Shown here one piece after another: positions 45,417-54,316 of a stretch of 64,000 nucleotides of DNA. Made by a program: the position numbers and the translations under genes. The notes beneath the pieces are model-generated. The model saw only the letters and a list, made by a program, of their open reading frames with translations. It was not told where the DNA came from and searched no databases. This DNA is from Sphaerisporangium corydalis (GTDB taxonomy: Bacteria; Actinomycetota; Actinomycetes; Streptosporangiales; Streptosporangiaceae): contig NZ_JANZYP010000024.1 in NCBI RefSeq assembly GCF_025506355.1, positions 45,434 through 109,433 of the forward strand, written 5' to 3'. Positions within the stretch are counted from its first letter, which is position 1. Each line of letters starts with the position of its first letter.

Positions 45417-46175
45417 ATGGGCGTGCGCGATCTCGTGTACCGGCTGTACGAGCGCCGGCTCGAGACGAAGCTGTCCTCCGATATCCCCCGCCACGTCGGC
45501 GTGATCGTCGACGGTAACCGCCGCTGGGCGCGTGCCATGGGCCTGCGCGACGTCAGCCACGGCCACCAGAAGGGCGCGGACAAGATCTCCGAGCTGGTCG
45601 ACTGGTGCCGCGAGGCCGGCGTGGAGGTCGTCACGGTCTGGCTGCTGTCGAGCGACAACCTCTCGCGGCCCAAAGAAGAGCTCGACCCGCTCATGGAGAT
45701 CATCGAGGAGACGGTCCAGGGCCTGGTCACCGGCGGGTGGCGGGTCAACCCCATGGGCGCGCTAGACCTTTTGCCCGATCGCACGGCCAGAGTCCTTAAA
45801 GATGCAAAAGAAGTGACATCGAGCCGACCTGGGCTGATTGTGAACGTTGCAGTTGGGTATGGAGGAAGGCGTGAGATCGCTGATGCGGTGCGCTCCCTCC
45901 TCCAGGAGCACGCCAGCAAGGGCGCGAGCATCGAGGAGCTTGTCGAGGTCCTCGATGTCGAGCACATCGCGGAGCATCTCTACACGCGCGGCCTCCCCGA
46001 CCCGGATCTTCTCATCCGGACCTCGGGAGAGCAGCGACTCTCCGGATTCCTGCTCTGGCAGAGCGCCCACTCCGAGTTCTACTTCTGTGAGGCCTACTGG
46101 CCTGATTTCCGCAGGGTCGACTTCTTGCGGGCGCTGCGGTCGTACGCCGCGCGGCACCGGCGGTACGGAAACTGA
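45417..46175 (+). CDS. Short-chain Z-isoprenyl diphosphate synthase (UppS family)
   Basis: 252 residues. Family motifs: HVGVIVDGNRRWARAMG with the metal Asp, GHQKGADK, WLLSSDNLSRPKEEL, and in the C-terminal half LLIRTSGEQRLSGFLLWQS with RTSGE and the dimer-interface residues, then SEFYFCEAYWPDF. The position near phoH2 and the short length match the M. tuberculosis Rv1086 type, which makes Z,E-farnesyl diphosphate, a primer for polyprenyl phosphates of the cell wall. A longer-chain product cannot be excluded. ATG at 45417 has GGGGAGG upstream. Confidence 0.88.
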   Translation: MGVRDLVYRLYERRLETKLSSDIPRHVGVIVDGNRRWARAMGLRDVSHGHQKGADKISELVDWCREAGVEVVTVWLLSSDNLSRPKEELDPLMEIIEETVQGLVTGGWRVNPMGALDLLPDRTARVLKDAKEVTSSRPGLIVNVAVGYGGRREIADAVRSLLQEHASKGASIEELVEVLDVEHIAEHLYTRGLPDPDLLIRTSGEQRLSGFLLWQSAHSEFYFCEAYWPDFRRVDFLRALRSYAARHRRYGN

Positions 46176-46317
46176 GACACCCCGAGAGGACCCCCTATCG
46201 CCCCTGGTTGAGCTGTTGGGTAGGGGGAATGCTCGACGTACCGTAAGTAGTAGGCAGTCCATACGGCCTACTTCGGGAGAGGGTCCGCCCTTGCGTCGCC
46301 TTTTGACGAGGAGGGCC

Positions 46318-46363
46318 GGGTCCCGGCACCGCCTCGTTCGCCTGGAGGCGCGGCACCGGGCCC
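46318..46363 (+). terminator. Long GC hairpin between isoprenyl synthase and phoH2
   Basis: CGCCTC/GAGGCG (46330-46335/46345-46350) forms the tip. After an internal loop, GGGTCCCGG (46318-46326) pairs with CCGGGCCC (46356-46363) with one bulged T. It may end transcription of the synthase gene or shape the phoH2 leader. The rest of the 246-bp gap holds nothing else that I can name. Confidence 0.45.
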
Positions 46364-46421
46364 GGTCCGTTCACCACCTCATCTGGCAGGGTGCTTACTC
46401 CTGGCGCCCGGGGGAGAACGC

Positions 46422-47756
46422 GTGGCAGTGTCCTCGAGCAACCCGTCCACTGTTTCCGGTAGCGCGACGCCGTCCAGGCGTACCTACATTGTGGACACCT
46501 CTGTCCTCCTAGCCGATCCTGCGGCGATGGGCCGCTTCGCCGAACACGAGGTAGTTCTACCGATCGTCGTCATCACCGAACTGGAGGCCAAGCGGCATCA
46601 CCCAGAGCTGGGTTACTTCGCCCGCAAGGCCCTCCGCTTCCTCGATGACCTACGGGTGAAGCACGGCAGACTGGACGAGCCCATGCCGATAGGCGAGGGC
46701 ACCATCAGGGTGGAGCTCAACCACAGCGATCCCGCGATCCTGCCGGCCGGCTTCCGGCTCGGCGACAACGACACCCGCATCCTCACCGTGGCACGGTCCC
46801 TCGCGGCCGAGGGCCACGACGTGGTCCTGGTGTCCAAGGACCTGCCCATGCGGGTCAAGGCCGCCTCGATCGGGCTCTCGGCGGAGGAATACCGCGCCGA
46901 GCTGGTCGTGGAGTCCGGCTGGACCGGCATGTCCGAACTGCAGGTCACCACCGAGGACGTCGAGTCGCTCTTCGAGCACGGTACCGCCGACCTGGAGGAG
47001 GCGCGGGAGCTGCCCGCGCACACCGGGCTGCGGCTGCTGTCGACCAGAGGCTCGGCGCTCGGACGGGTGCTGCCCGACAAGTCCGTGCGCCTGGTGCGCG
47101 GCGACCGCGAGGTGTTCGGCCTGCACGGACGCTCGGCCGAGCAGCGCATCGCCCTGGACCTGCTCATGGACCCCGAGGTCGGCATCGTGTCGCTCGGCGG
47201 GCGTGCGGGCACCGGCAAGTCCGCCCTGGCCCTGTGCGCGGGCCTGGAGGCGGTCCTGGAGCGCCGCCAGCACCGCAAGGTCATCGTCTTCCGTCCCCTG
47301 TACGCCGTGGGCGGCCAGGAGCTCGGCTACCTGCCGGGCTCGGAGAACGAGAAGATGGGGCCGTGGGCGCAGGCGGTGTACGACACGCTCGGCGCCGTCA
47401 CCACGCCCGAGGTGATCGAGGAGGTCCTCGACCGGGGCATGCTGGAGGTGCTCCCGCTCACCCACATCCGTGGCCGCTCCCTGCACGACGCCTTCGTGAT
47501 CGTGGACGAGGCCCAGTCGCTGGAGCGGGGCGTCCTGCTGACCGTGCTGTCGCGCATCGGCGCCAACTCCCGCGTGGTCCTCACGCACGACATCGCCCAG
47601 CGCGACAACCTCAGGGTGGGACGGCATGACGGGGTGGTCGCCGTGGTCGAGAAGCTCAAGGGGCATCCGCTGTTCGCCCACGTCACGCTGACGCGGTCCG
47701 AGCGCTCGCCCATCGCCGCCCTGGTGACCGAGATGCTGGAGGACATCACGGTCTGA
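46422..47756 (+). CDS. phoH2: PhoH2: PIN-domain RNase fused to PhoH ATPase
   Basis: 444 residues. Residues about 20-150 are a PIN nuclease domain ([12 protein letters not shown] with the first catalytic Asp; [12 protein letters not shown] and [10 protein letters not shown] with later acids). Residues about 235-440 are the PhoH ATPase: Walker A GRAGTGKS near 260, Walker B FVIVDEAQ near 360. The mycobacterial homologue is a sequence-specific RNA helicase/RNase, there paired with the small PhoAT antitoxin; I found no convincing PhoAT upstream here. GTG at 46422 with GGGGGAG upstream. Confidence 0.92.
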   Translation: MAVSSSNPSTVSGSATPSRRTYIVDTSVLLADPAAMGRFAEHEVVLPIVVITELEAKRHHPELGYFARKALRFLDDLRVKHGRLDEPMPIGEGTIRVELNHSDPAILPAGFRLGDNDTRILTVARSLAAEGHDVVLVSKDLPMRVKAASIGLSAEEYRAELVVESGWTGMSELQVTTEDVESLFEHGTADLEEARELPAHTGLRLLSTRGSALGRVLPDKSVRLVRGDREVFGLHGRSAEQRIALDLLMDPEVGIVSLGGRAGTGKSALALCAGLEAVLERRQHRKVIVFRPLYAVGGQELGYLPGSENEKMGPWAQAVYDTLGAVTTPEVIEEVLDRGMLEVLPLTHIRGRSLHDAFVIVDEAQSLERGVLLTVLSRIGANSRVVLTHDIAQRDNLRVGRHDGVVAVVEKLKGHPLFAHVTLTRSERSPIAALVTEMLEDITV

Positions 47757-47768
47757 CCTGATCGGCAC

Positions 47769-47785
47769 ACCAGGCTCGTCCTGGT
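47769..47785. terminator. Short hairpin between convergent phoH2 and lipoprotein genes
   Basis: ACCAGG-CTCGT-CCTGGT occupies almost the whole 28-bp gap between the two convergent stops. Weak stem of 6 bp, but well placed. Confidence 0.35.
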
Positions 47786-48354
47786 CACGGGGGGAGGTTG
47801 ACGCCCGCCGCCGCGAGGTCGTGGTACTCGCGGCAGGTGTGCTCACCCAGCGCCATCGGACCCTTGGACGTCGTCTGAGTGATCTTCACGGCCCAGATCT
47901 CCTCGCGCAGCCGCGCGGTACAGGTGATCTGGGCCATCGCCGTCCTGCCGAGCCGGCCGGGACCGTTCACGATCACGTGCAGCCGCAGGCCCACGGGGTT
48001 CTCCGGGTCGTTGCGCACACCCCGGTCCACGCCGTACCGCCCGAGGACGGTCTGTTCCAGCCGGAACCCGCCAAGGGCGGTGCCGAGGCCGTCCCCGGGC
48101 CGTTTGCCCACCTCGAACAGGGCGGTGATGACGTCCTGGGCGGCGGAGGAGGCGGTGGCGACGTTCTTGGGCGCCAGCCGCCCGTCCCGCAGCAGGTACA
48201 CGCTCGCCGCCGCCCCGCGCGCGCTGATCACCGGGGCCGGCCCGGCGTCCACGGTCCCGGTCGGGTCCACGCCGCAGGCCACCGCGCCGACCAGGATCAG
48301 CAGCAGGACCAGGGCGCGCGGCCGAGGGCTCATCAGGATCCTCAGGGGCGTCAT
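47785..48354 (-). CDS. GerMN-like lipoprotein of a two-component operon
   Basis: 189 residues. A signal peptide with lipobox (LVLLLILVGAVAC, Cys at about residue 27) is followed by a single domain resembling GerMN: SVYLLRDGRLAPKNVATASS, then QDVITALFEVGKRPGDGLGT. Two more cysteines (ITCTAR, EHTCREY) may form a disulfide. ATG at 48354 overlaps the kinase stop (ATGA), so it is the third gene of the regulator-kinase-lipoprotein operon, like MtrA-MtrB-LpqB, or CseA with CseBC. It probably tunes the kinase from outside the membrane. Confidence 0.8.
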   Translation of the reverse strand: MTPLRILMSPRPRALVLLLILVGAVACGVDPTGTVDAGPAPVISARGAAASVYLLRDGRLAPKNVATASSAAQDVITALFEVGKRPGDGLGTALGGFRLEQTVLGRYGVDRGVRNDPENPVGLRLHVIVNGPGRLGRTAMAQITCTARLREEIWAVKITQTTSKGPMALGEHTCREYHDLAAAGVNLPP

Positions 48355-49790
48355 GGGTGCGGTATCCACACGATGAACCGGGTCCCGGGATCGCACCGCT
48401 CGACCGTGATCGTCCCGCCGTGCAGTTCGGCGTTCGCCTTGGCGATGGCGAGCCCGAGCCCGCTGCCCTCGCTGCGCGCCCGGCCGGCGCCGACCTTGTA
48501 GAAGCGCTCGAACACGTGCGGGAGCGCCTGCGCCGGGATGCCCTTCCCCCGGTCGCGCACCCGCACCTCCAGGCCGTGGTCGAGGGCCCGCGCGGTCGCC
48601 GTCACCGGCGGCGCGCCGTGGGACAGGGCGTTGCCCATCAGGTTGGCGACGATCACGTCGAACCGCCGGGGGTCCAGCGAGAACGACAGCCCGCGCGGCA
48701 CCACCAGGCGCACCCGACCGGTCCAGCCGCGGATCTCCAGGCAGTCGGCGAGCGCCACGCCGACGTCGACGTTCTCCCTGACCAGCACGGCGACGCCCGA
48801 GTCCAGCCTGCTGGCCTCGATGAGGTGCTCCACCAGGATCCGCAGCCGGTTGATCTCGCGGACCACCAGGTCCACCGCCTTGCCCGCGTCCGGGGGAAGG
48901 TGCTCGGCCTCCTCGGTGAGCATGTCGGTCACCGCCGTCATGGCGGTCAGGGGCGTGCGCAGCTCGTGGGACACGTCGGCGACGAACCGCCGTGACATGG
49001 CCTCCAGGGCGCGCAGCTCCGAGACGGTCTGCTCCAGGGCGGAGGCGGTGTCGTTGAAGGTCGCGGACAGCCCGGCCAGCTCGTCCCGGCCGTGCACGGG
49101 CAGGCGGGTGTCCAGGCGGCCGGCGCCCAGCGCGCGTGCGGCGTCGCCGAGCCTGCGCACCGGCAGCAGGACGCTGCGCGCCGACACCAGGGCGACGGTG
49201 AGCGCGATCGCCAGGGTGATCCCCGACGCCTGGGCCAGGGCCGTGCGCAGCCGGGCGAGGACGCCGTCCTCCTCCTTGAGCGAGACGAACACGAAGACCG
49301 ACATGCCGGTCGGCCTGATCGCCCCGGTCCTGGTCAGCCGGTGGACCTGGGTGCCGATGAGCAGCCACGGCTCGTCCCTGATCAGCAGCCGCTCGCGGAC
49401 CATGCGCGTGGACGCGCGCCTGCGCACCTCCGCGGGGACGTCGGTGAGACCGAAACTGGTGCCGGTGCTCAGCCGTTCCTGGTCGCCGTACCGCAGGATC
49501 ACCTGCCGGTCGGGGCCGCCGAGGGATTCGGCGAGGTCGTTCAGGTCGCTCTCGGTGACCACCGAGTCGGTCGGCCACAGCAGGTCGCTGGTGCCGATGG
49601 GCAGCGAGACCCGCTGCAGGACGTCCCGGACGTCGACGGTGGCGCCGTTCTCCACGCGGTCGAGGAGCGCGCGGCGGACGAGCTGGTAGCCGATGCCCGC
49701 CACCAGGGCCGAGGCGGTCACCGCGACCAGGATGAAGGTGATGACCAGCCGGCCGCGCAGCCCGGTGGGACGACGGCGGCCGAGGTTCAC
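48351..49790 (-). CDS. Sensor histidine kinase of the MtrB/CseC type
   Basis: 479 residues. One helix near residues 12-35, an extracytoplasmic sensor of about 140 residues, a second helix (ASGITLAIALTVALVSARSVL), HAMP, then the dimerisation box FVADVSHELRTPLTAM with the phospho-His. The ATP-binding domain has the N box (FDVIVANLMGNALSHG), DRGKGIP and GSGLGLAIAKA. It starts GTG at 49790 in a GTGA overlap with the regulator gene. The signal is unknown; cell-envelope stress is the usual one for this arrangement. Confidence 0.9.
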   Translation of the reverse strand: MNLGRRRPTGLRGRLVITFILVAVTASALVAGIGYQLVRRALLDRVENGATVDVRDVLQRVSLPIGTSDLLWPTDSVVTESDLNDLAESLGGPDRQVILRYGDQERLSTGTSFGLTDVPAEVRRRASTRMVRERLLIRDEPWLLIGTQVHRLTRTGAIRPTGMSVFVFVSLKEEDGVLARLRTALAQASGITLAIALTVALVSARSVLLPVRRLGDAARALGAGRLDTRLPVHGRDELAGLSATFNDTASALEQTVSELRALEAMSRRFVADVSHELRTPLTAMTAVTDMLTEEAEHLPPDAGKAVDLVVREINRLRILVEHLIEASRLDSGVAVLVRENVDVGVALADCLEIRGWTGRVRLVVPRGLSFSLDPRRFDVIVANLMGNALSHGAPPVTATARALDHGLEVRVRDRGKGIPAQALPHVFERFYKVGAGRARSEGSGLGLAIAKANAELHGGTITVERCDPGTRFIVWIPHP

Positions 49791-50461
49791 GGCGGGCTGA
49801 AGCGGTACCCGAACCCGCGCACGGTGTGGATGAACACCGGCTCGGCCGGGACGGGCTCGATCTTGGCGCGGATGCGCTGGACGCAGGCGTCCACCAGGCG
49901 GGAGTCGGCGACGTGGTTGTGGTCCCAGACCGCGCGCAGCAGGTAGCGGCGGTTGAGCACCTGCCCCGGGTGGCGGACCAGTTCGAGCAGCAGGCGCAGC
50001 TCGGTGGGGGTGAGGTGGATCTCGCGGTTGGCCAGGGTGACCTTCAGCGCCCCCCGGTCGATCACCAGGTCGCCGAAGCTGATCCGGTCGGCCGAGGCGG
50101 ACTCCAGCCGGCGCAGGACGGCCCGGATGCGGGCGTCCAGGACGCGCGGTTCGACGGGCTTGACCACGTAGTCGTCGGCGCCCGCCTCCAGCCCGACCAC
50201 CATGTCCAGGTCGTCGCCGCGCGCGGTGAGCAGGATGATCGGCAGGGAGTCGAGCCTGCGGATGCGGCGGCACACCTCGACCCCGTCGATGCCGGGGAGC
50301 ATGACGTCGAGGATCACGATCTCCGGGCGCCGTGCGCGCACGTGATCGAGGGCCTCCTCGCCGGTCCCGTAGGCGGTGACGGAGTGTCCCTGCCGCGTGA
50401 GTGCCAGCTCAAGGCCCGTCCGGACAGAAAGATCATCTTCAACGAGCAGGATGCCGGCCAC
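49787..50461 (-). CDS. OmpR-family response regulator
   Basis: 224 residues. The receiver domain has the acidic pair Glu8-Asp9-Asp10, phospho-acceptor Asp52 (VILDVMLPG), Thr79 and Lys101 (VVKPVEP). The C-terminal winged helix has HLTPTELRLLLELVRHPGQV, RLVDACVQRIRAKIE and VRGFGYRF. First gene of the operon. GTG at 50461 has no ribosome-binding site but is preceded by AATAAT six bases upstream, so it may be leaderless. A perfect inverted repeat, GTCACA-AAAC-TGTGAC (50500-50515), lies about 40 bp upstream and could be its own or another regulator's site. Confidence 0.9.
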   Translation of the reverse strand: MAGILLVEDDLSVRTGLELALTRQGHSVTAYGTGEEALDHVRARRPEIVILDVMLPGIDGVEVCRRIRRLDSLPIILLTARGDDLDMVVGLEAGADDYVVKPVEPRVLDARIRAVLRRLESASADRISFGDLVIDRGALKVTLANREIHLTPTELRLLLELVRHPGQVLNRRYLLRAVWDHNHVADSRLVDACVQRIRAKIEPVPAEPVFIHTVRGFGYRFSPP

Positions 50462-50499
50462 CCGGACATTATTGCCGAAACTCCGTTAGCCCCTTCTAT

Positions 50500-50515
50500 G
50501 TCACAAAACTGTGAC
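50500..50515. promoter_or_regulatory. Inverted repeat GTCACA-N4-TGTGAC before the response regulator gene
   Basis: Perfect 6-bp arms. The orientation is outward (TCACA then TGTGA), so it is not a CRP site. The GTCAC/GTGAC halves recall the GTNAC elements bound by MtrA-type regulators; self-control of the operon is possible. Confidence 0.4.
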
Positions 50516-50672
50516 CTGGCGCCCACGGAACCCCGATAGTAACTAAGCAGCCTGAGGGGGTCCGCGTCCGATCCCGTTCGCCGCGTCGTCCCTCGTGCCG
50601 CACCGGTCCGCAGGCGCCGCGAGATCGGGGTCTCGTGCGCGGGTTTGCCTCCTCGAGTGGTTCGCCGCTCCA

Positions 50673-50703
50673 CCGCCCTCCGGTGCGGGGGTCCGGAGGG
50701 CGG
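50673..50703. terminator. Perfect 11-bp GC hairpin in a divergent gap
   Basis: CCGCCCTCCGG (50673-50683), 9-nt loop, CCGGAGGGCGG (50693-50703). It stands between divergent genes (50461 minus, 50843 plus), 16 bp before the CRP-like site, so it may insulate the two units. No T-tract. Confidence 0.4.
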
Positions 50704-50718
50704 ACCTCGAACCCTTGG

Positions 50719-50734
50719 TGTGACGAAAATCACA
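50719..50734 (+). promoter_or_regulatory. CRP/Crp consensus site
   Basis: TGTGA-CGAAAA-TCACA is a perfect match to the CRP consensus TGTGA-N6-TCACA. It lies 109 bp before the start of the SLT-type muralytic gene. In mycobacteria and Streptomyces, Crp controls resuscitation-promoting-factor genes of related function. Confidence 0.6.
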
Positions 50735-50774
50735 TTCAGTGGGATAAGGCCACGTTACTCATGGGTTAGGGCAA

Positions 50775-50790
50775 GTAACCGTCAAATAAC
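50775..50790 (+). promoter_or_regulatory. GTAAC-N6-ATAAC direct repeat (MtrA-like box)
   Basis: Two TAAC half-sites spaced by 11 bp (GTAACCGTCAAATAAC) 53 bp before the SLT gene; GTTAC occurs again nearby (about 50754). Direct GTNAC repeats at this spacing are the type bound by MtrA upstream of cell-wall hydrolase genes. Confidence 0.4.
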
Positions 50791-50842
50791 TTTTCCGTTT
50801 GGGTTGCGGACCACCCCCCATGTCACGGCAAGCTCATAGGCC

Positions 50843-51580
50843 GTGAGCTCTGGTCAGCAGTTGAGGGACAGGCGAGGCAGGCGGGACGAGGAACGACCCC
50901 CGCCGCCGCCGCGTGGGCGCGCCCGGCCGAAGTCGGCCCGCAAGCCATTGCTGTCCGTCAAGCGCGTCGCCGTCGTCGGCCTCTCCTTCGCGGTGATCGC
51001 CGCGCTCGGCGTGTTCGTGGTCAAGACCATGAAGGAGAACGACGCGGCCACCGGCACGCCCCTCACGCTGGAGGAGCTCACCCGCGTCAACGACCCGTTC
51101 GCCCCCGACGCCAAGACCGACGCGCTCAAGGCCGTCGCCGCCCAGGCGCAGCGGGCGTACGACATCAAGGCCGCCCGTCAGAAGACCGCCGCCGGCTTCG
51201 ACCCGGTGAAGATCGTCAAGAAGGCCCCGGGAGGCGAGGGCTTCACCGCCCAGGCGTTCCCGCCCGGCTCCCGGCCCAACCCCGGCAGCAACAAGGCGCT
51301 CGGCCAGAAGATGGCCGCCGCGCGCGGCTGGAGCGGCGAGTGGGGCTGCCTGGAGAAGCTCTGGGACCGCGAGAGCCACTGGAACGAGCGGGCCATGAAC
51401 CGCAGCAGCGGCGCGTTCGGCATCCCCCAGGCCCTGCCCGGCAGCAAGATGGCGAGCGCCGGCGGCGACTGGCAGACCAGCGCCGCGACCCAGATCGCCT
51501 GGGGCCTCGGCTACATCGCCGCCCGGTACAAGTCCCCCTGCGGCGCCTGGGGCCACTCCCAGTCCGTCGGCTGGTACTGA
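50843..51580 (+). CDS. Membrane-anchored SLT/aggregation-promoting-factor-like muralytic protein
   Basis: 245 residues. A basic N-terminus is followed by one helix (RVAVVGLSFAVIAALGVFVV, about 40-60) as signal anchor and a linker. The C-terminal 85 residues form a lysozyme-like domain: WGCLEKLWDRESHWNERAMN with the likely catalytic Glu, SSGAFGIPQALPGSKM, then WGLGYIAARYKSPCGAWGHS. Two cysteines flank the domain and could bridge. This is the common actinobacterial transglycosylase-like type. GTG at 50843 has a weak ATAGG upstream. CRP- and MtrA-like sites upstream fit control of cell-wall remodelling. Confidence 0.82.
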   Translation: MSSGQQLRDRRGRRDEERPPPPPRGRARPKSARKPLLSVKRVAVVGLSFAVIAALGVFVVKTMKENDAATGTPLTLEELTRVNDPFAPDAKTDALKAVAAQAQRAYDIKAARQKTAAGFDPVKIVKKAPGGEGFTAQAFPPGSRPNPGSNKALGQKMAAARGWSGEWGCLEKLWDRESHWNERAMNRSSGAFGIPQALPGSKMASAGGDWQTSAATQIAWGLGYIAARYKSPCGAWGHSQSVGWY

Positions 51581-51716
51581 CCGGCTCGTACTGATCCGCC
51601 CGCCCGGCTCGCCCGTGCGGGCCGGATACTGAACAGCGCGAACTCTTAGTCAGGGTTGTTTGACGTTTCGGCAAGCCTGACGCCGTTTCGCCGGTCCCCG
51701 TCGCACGCTGGCCCAC

Positions 51717-53726
51717 ATGGGTGTGAAGGTCAGCGTGGTGGTGCCGGTATCAGAGCCAGGCCCGGACGATGACGCGTTCGACGCGTGCGTACGTTCGCTC
51801 CTGGAGCAGTCCATGCCCTCGGACGAGTACGAAGTGATCTTCGCGGACGACCGGTCGGGCGACGGGACGCGCGAACGCCTCGACGCCGTCGCCGCCGTCC
51901 GCCCCAACGTCAGGGTCCTGCACCTGGAGCACGCCGGCTCACCGGCCCGGGGCCGGAACGTGGGACTGGCCGTGGCCCAGGGCGAGTACGTCTACCTGCT
52001 CGGCCAGCGCGACCGGCTCGCGCGCGTCGCGCTGGAGGTCATGTACCGCTCCGCTGTCGAGACCGACGCCGACGTGCTGATCGGCCGGCTCGTGAGCGGC
52101 GACAACCCACCGCCGAGGGCCTTCACCCGCAACCGGGAGCGCGCCGACATCCTGCGCGACCGCCTCCTCGGGCTGCCGACCGCGCACAAGCTGTTCCGCC
52201 GCGCCTTCCTCGACGCGCGCGACATCCGCTTCCCCGACATCGAGCCGGACCTGTCGGAACAGGCGTTCGTCGTCAAGGCGTACCTGACGGCCAAGGTCAT
52301 CGCGGTGCTCGCCGACCACATCTGCTGCCACCTCGGCCCGTCCCCCGAAGGCCCGGTGGACCCGGCCGCCCACGCGTCAGGCATCCGGGCGGTCCTCGAC
52401 GTCATCGACGCGCACAGCGACCCGGGGGACCAGCGGGACCGCATGTACGCCCACTGGTTCCGCACCGGCGTGCTCCGCCTGCTCGGCGGGCGCCCCTGGC
52501 TCTCCGCGCGCCCCGACCAGCGGGCCGCGCTCTTCGCCTCGCTGCGCGAGCTGACCCGCGAACGGTTCCCCGAAGAGCTGGACCGCCATCTCCCGGTCCA
52601 TCTGCGCGCCCGGGCGGTTCTGGTCAGATCCGGCGAACCAGGGCGTCTGGTGGCCCTCAGCGAGGCGTTCAGGGGCACGTCCGTGCGGGCCGAGCTCCGC
52701 GACGTGCGCTGGGAGGACGGCTCCCTGACCATGGACCTCGCCGTGGAGATCGTGGACGCCCACGGCGCCCCGCTGACCTTCCGCGCCGAGGGCGACCGCC
52801 TCTTCTGGACCCCACCCATCAGCGACCTCGTCCTGCCGGCCGCGCTCGCCGACGTCACCGACGCGGTGTCCCGGGCCCGCATGGAGGTCTACATCCGCCA
52901 CATCGACACCGGGCTGATCTTCTTCATCCCGGTGTCCGGCGAGGTGTGCCGCTCACAGGACGCCGACCGGGTGCGCGTCTGGGCCGTGGGCCGTGCCCGG
53001 CTCGACGTCGGCACCGCCGCGTTCGGCCGCCCGCTGCGCTCGGGGGAGTGGGAGGTGCACGTCCGCATGCACAGCGGAGCCCAGCAGGCCCGCACCCGCG
53101 TCGCCGGACAGCACGGCGCCCAGCTGAGCTGCGTCGGCGTGCTCGCCGGGGAACCACGCAAACTGGTCATCCCCTGCTGGTCGGAACAGCGGGAACTGAG
53201 CGTCTGCGTCGAACCCCGGTCGTTCTCCGAGTCCATCGTGCTCGTCTCGCCTGGCGCCTCGGTCACCCACCGCGAGGGCCACGTGTTCGTCGTCCTGCCC
53301 GTGCCGTACGTCCCGCCGAGCGGGGGACCGCCCGCCGAACTGGTGCTCCGGCAGATCGCCAGCCGGGGCCGCGTCATCGCGATCCCCGCCCTCGTCGAGC
53401 CCGGCGTGCCTGGACGGTTCCCCGGGCAACTGGTCGCCAAGGTCCCGGTGCGCCGGCTGCCCGGCGAGGGGCACATCGGCCCCGGCCTGTGGGCGCCCCG
53501 GCTGCGCATCGACGGCAAGGAGGTCGACCTGCGGTTCGTCCTGGAGATGGGCAGGGCCGGCCGCGCCCGCGTCCAGGCCGGCGGCGAACCCGGCATGCTC
53601 TCCACCCGCCGCTCCCTCCTCGGCCGCCTCGCCACCCACCTCCCCGGCGGCCGCCACGCCGTCCGCCTCGCCCACAAACTCCAACAGCGCTACCTCCCCA
53701 CCCCACCCCCCGACCACGGCTCGTAA
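51717..53726 (+). CDS. Family 2 glycosyltransferase with long C-terminal region
   Basis: 669 residues. Residues 1-220 are a GT-A domain: VSVVVPVSEPG, DDRSGDGTRERLD, ARGRNVGLAVAQGEYVYLLGQRDRL. The last is unusual, because the metal-binding DxD is replaced by QRDR; DAVxxD-type options nearby are not clear. The other 450 residues contain beta-rich segments (for example MDLAVEIVDAHGAPLTFRAEG) seen in teichoic-acid and polysaccharide glycosyltransferases of actinomycetes. ATG at 51717 has no ribosome-binding site. The last residues are basic and Pro-rich. Dispersed repeats begin right after the stop. Confidence 0.78.
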   Translation: MGVKVSVVVPVSEPGPDDDAFDACVRSLLEQSMPSDEYEVIFADDRSGDGTRERLDAVAAVRPNVRVLHLEHAGSPARGRNVGLAVAQGEYVYLLGQRDRLARVALEVMYRSAVETDADVLIGRLVSGDNPPPRAFTRNRERADILRDRLLGLPTAHKLFRRAFLDARDIRFPDIEPDLSEQAFVVKAYLTAKVIAVLADHICCHLGPSPEGPVDPAAHASGIRAVLDVIDAHSDPGDQRDRMYAHWFRTGVLRLLGGRPWLSARPDQRAALFASLRELTRERFPEELDRHLPVHLRARAVLVRSGEPGRLVALSEAFRGTSVRAELRDVRWEDGSLTMDLAVEIVDAHGAPLTFRAEGDRLFWTPPISDLVLPAALADVTDAVSRARMEVYIRHIDTGLIFFIPVSGEVCRSQDADRVRVWAVGRARLDVGTAAFGRPLRSGEWEVHVRMHSGAQQARTRVAGQHGAQLSCVGVLAGEPRKLVIPCWSEQRELSVCVEPRSFSESIVLVSPGASVTHREGHVFVVLPVPYVPPSGGPPAELVLRQIASRGRVIAIPALVEPGVPGRFPGQLVAKVPVRRLPGEGHIGPGLWAPRLRIDGKEVDLRFVLEMGRAGRARVQAGGEPGMLSTRRSLLGRLATHLPGGRHAVRLAHKLQQRYLPTPPPDHGS

Positions 53727-53735
53727 CTCCGGCCT

Positions 53736-53789
53736 ATGGCTCTCGCTCCGCTCGAACAGTGTTTTCCGGAGGCTTCGCCCCTGCCGAAG
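53736..53789 (+). repeat. Dispersed repeat, copy 1
   Basis: Starts ATGGCTCTCGCTCCGCTCG and ends GCTTCGCCCCTGCCGAAG, about 54 bp. Contains the small hairpin CTTCG/CGAAG on its right side. Copy 2 follows in the same direction 113 bp later; copy 3 is inverted at 59089-59138. Identity between copies is about 90 percent by eye. Confidence 0.75.
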
Positions 53790-53848
53790 CCCTGCTCAAA
53801 CAGCTGATTCGAGGCGTGCGTGGTGATGTCCTTCGGCACGCTCCATCA

Positions 53849-53901
53849 ATGGCTCTCGCTTCGCTCGAACAGTGTTTTCGGAGGCTTCGCCCCTGCCGAA
53901 G
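53849..53901 (+). repeat. Dispersed repeat, copy 2
   Basis: Same element as at 53736-53789, one base shorter (TTTTCGG for TTTTCCGG) and with T for C in CGCTTCGC. The pair marks the left edge of the decayed region. Confidence 0.75.
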
Positions 53902-53915
53902 GGCTGCGTGAATGG

Positions 53916-54240
53916 TCAAGGCACTCGGTCGAAGGGCACATCGGTGAGGTATCTCCACTGCGCCCAGACCGTTTTGCCCGGTGCGTCCGGAGACCGGGTG
54001 ACGCCGTGATCGTCTGCGAGGGCGGCGACTGTGGCCAGGCCTCGGCCGTGATCGGCGTCGACGCCCAGGTTGAGCGGAGACGGCTCACCGGCCCCCTGGT
54101 TGGTCATCCGGACCCACGAACTTTCCGTCCCGGCCCAGACGCAGAGCCTTACCGGTGGTCTTCCGTAGGTGACGGCGTTGGCCAGCAATTTCCGACGGCG
54201 AGGACCACGTCGCGCCTGGCGAACCCTGAATACGGGTGGT
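53916..54240 (-). pseudogene. Decayed RsbW-like ATP-binding regulator
   Basis: The C-terminal part reads as an HATPase_c_2/anti-sigma-type domain: LLANAVTYG, VRMTNQGAGEPSP, DHGRGLATVAALADDHGV, GKTVWAQW. The N box sits across a frame change: FARRDVVLAV is in another frame just upstream (about 54195-54225), and only by removing bases near 54190-54195 would it join LLANAV to give the expected ...LAVSELLANAV. The first third of the domain is missing. Broken fragment of a gene family abundant in actinomycetes. Confidence 0.7.
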
Positions 54241-54316
54241 GCAATTCGCCCATTGCGGGCATCTATCGGAGCGATCCTCCGCGGAACGATCTAGGAGCGG
54301 CTCTACGGTGCGGGAC

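Noticed and set aside
50500..50515. GTCACA-N4-TGTGAC as a CRP site
   Set aside because: The half-sites point outward; CRP needs TGTGA first and TCACA second with six bases between.
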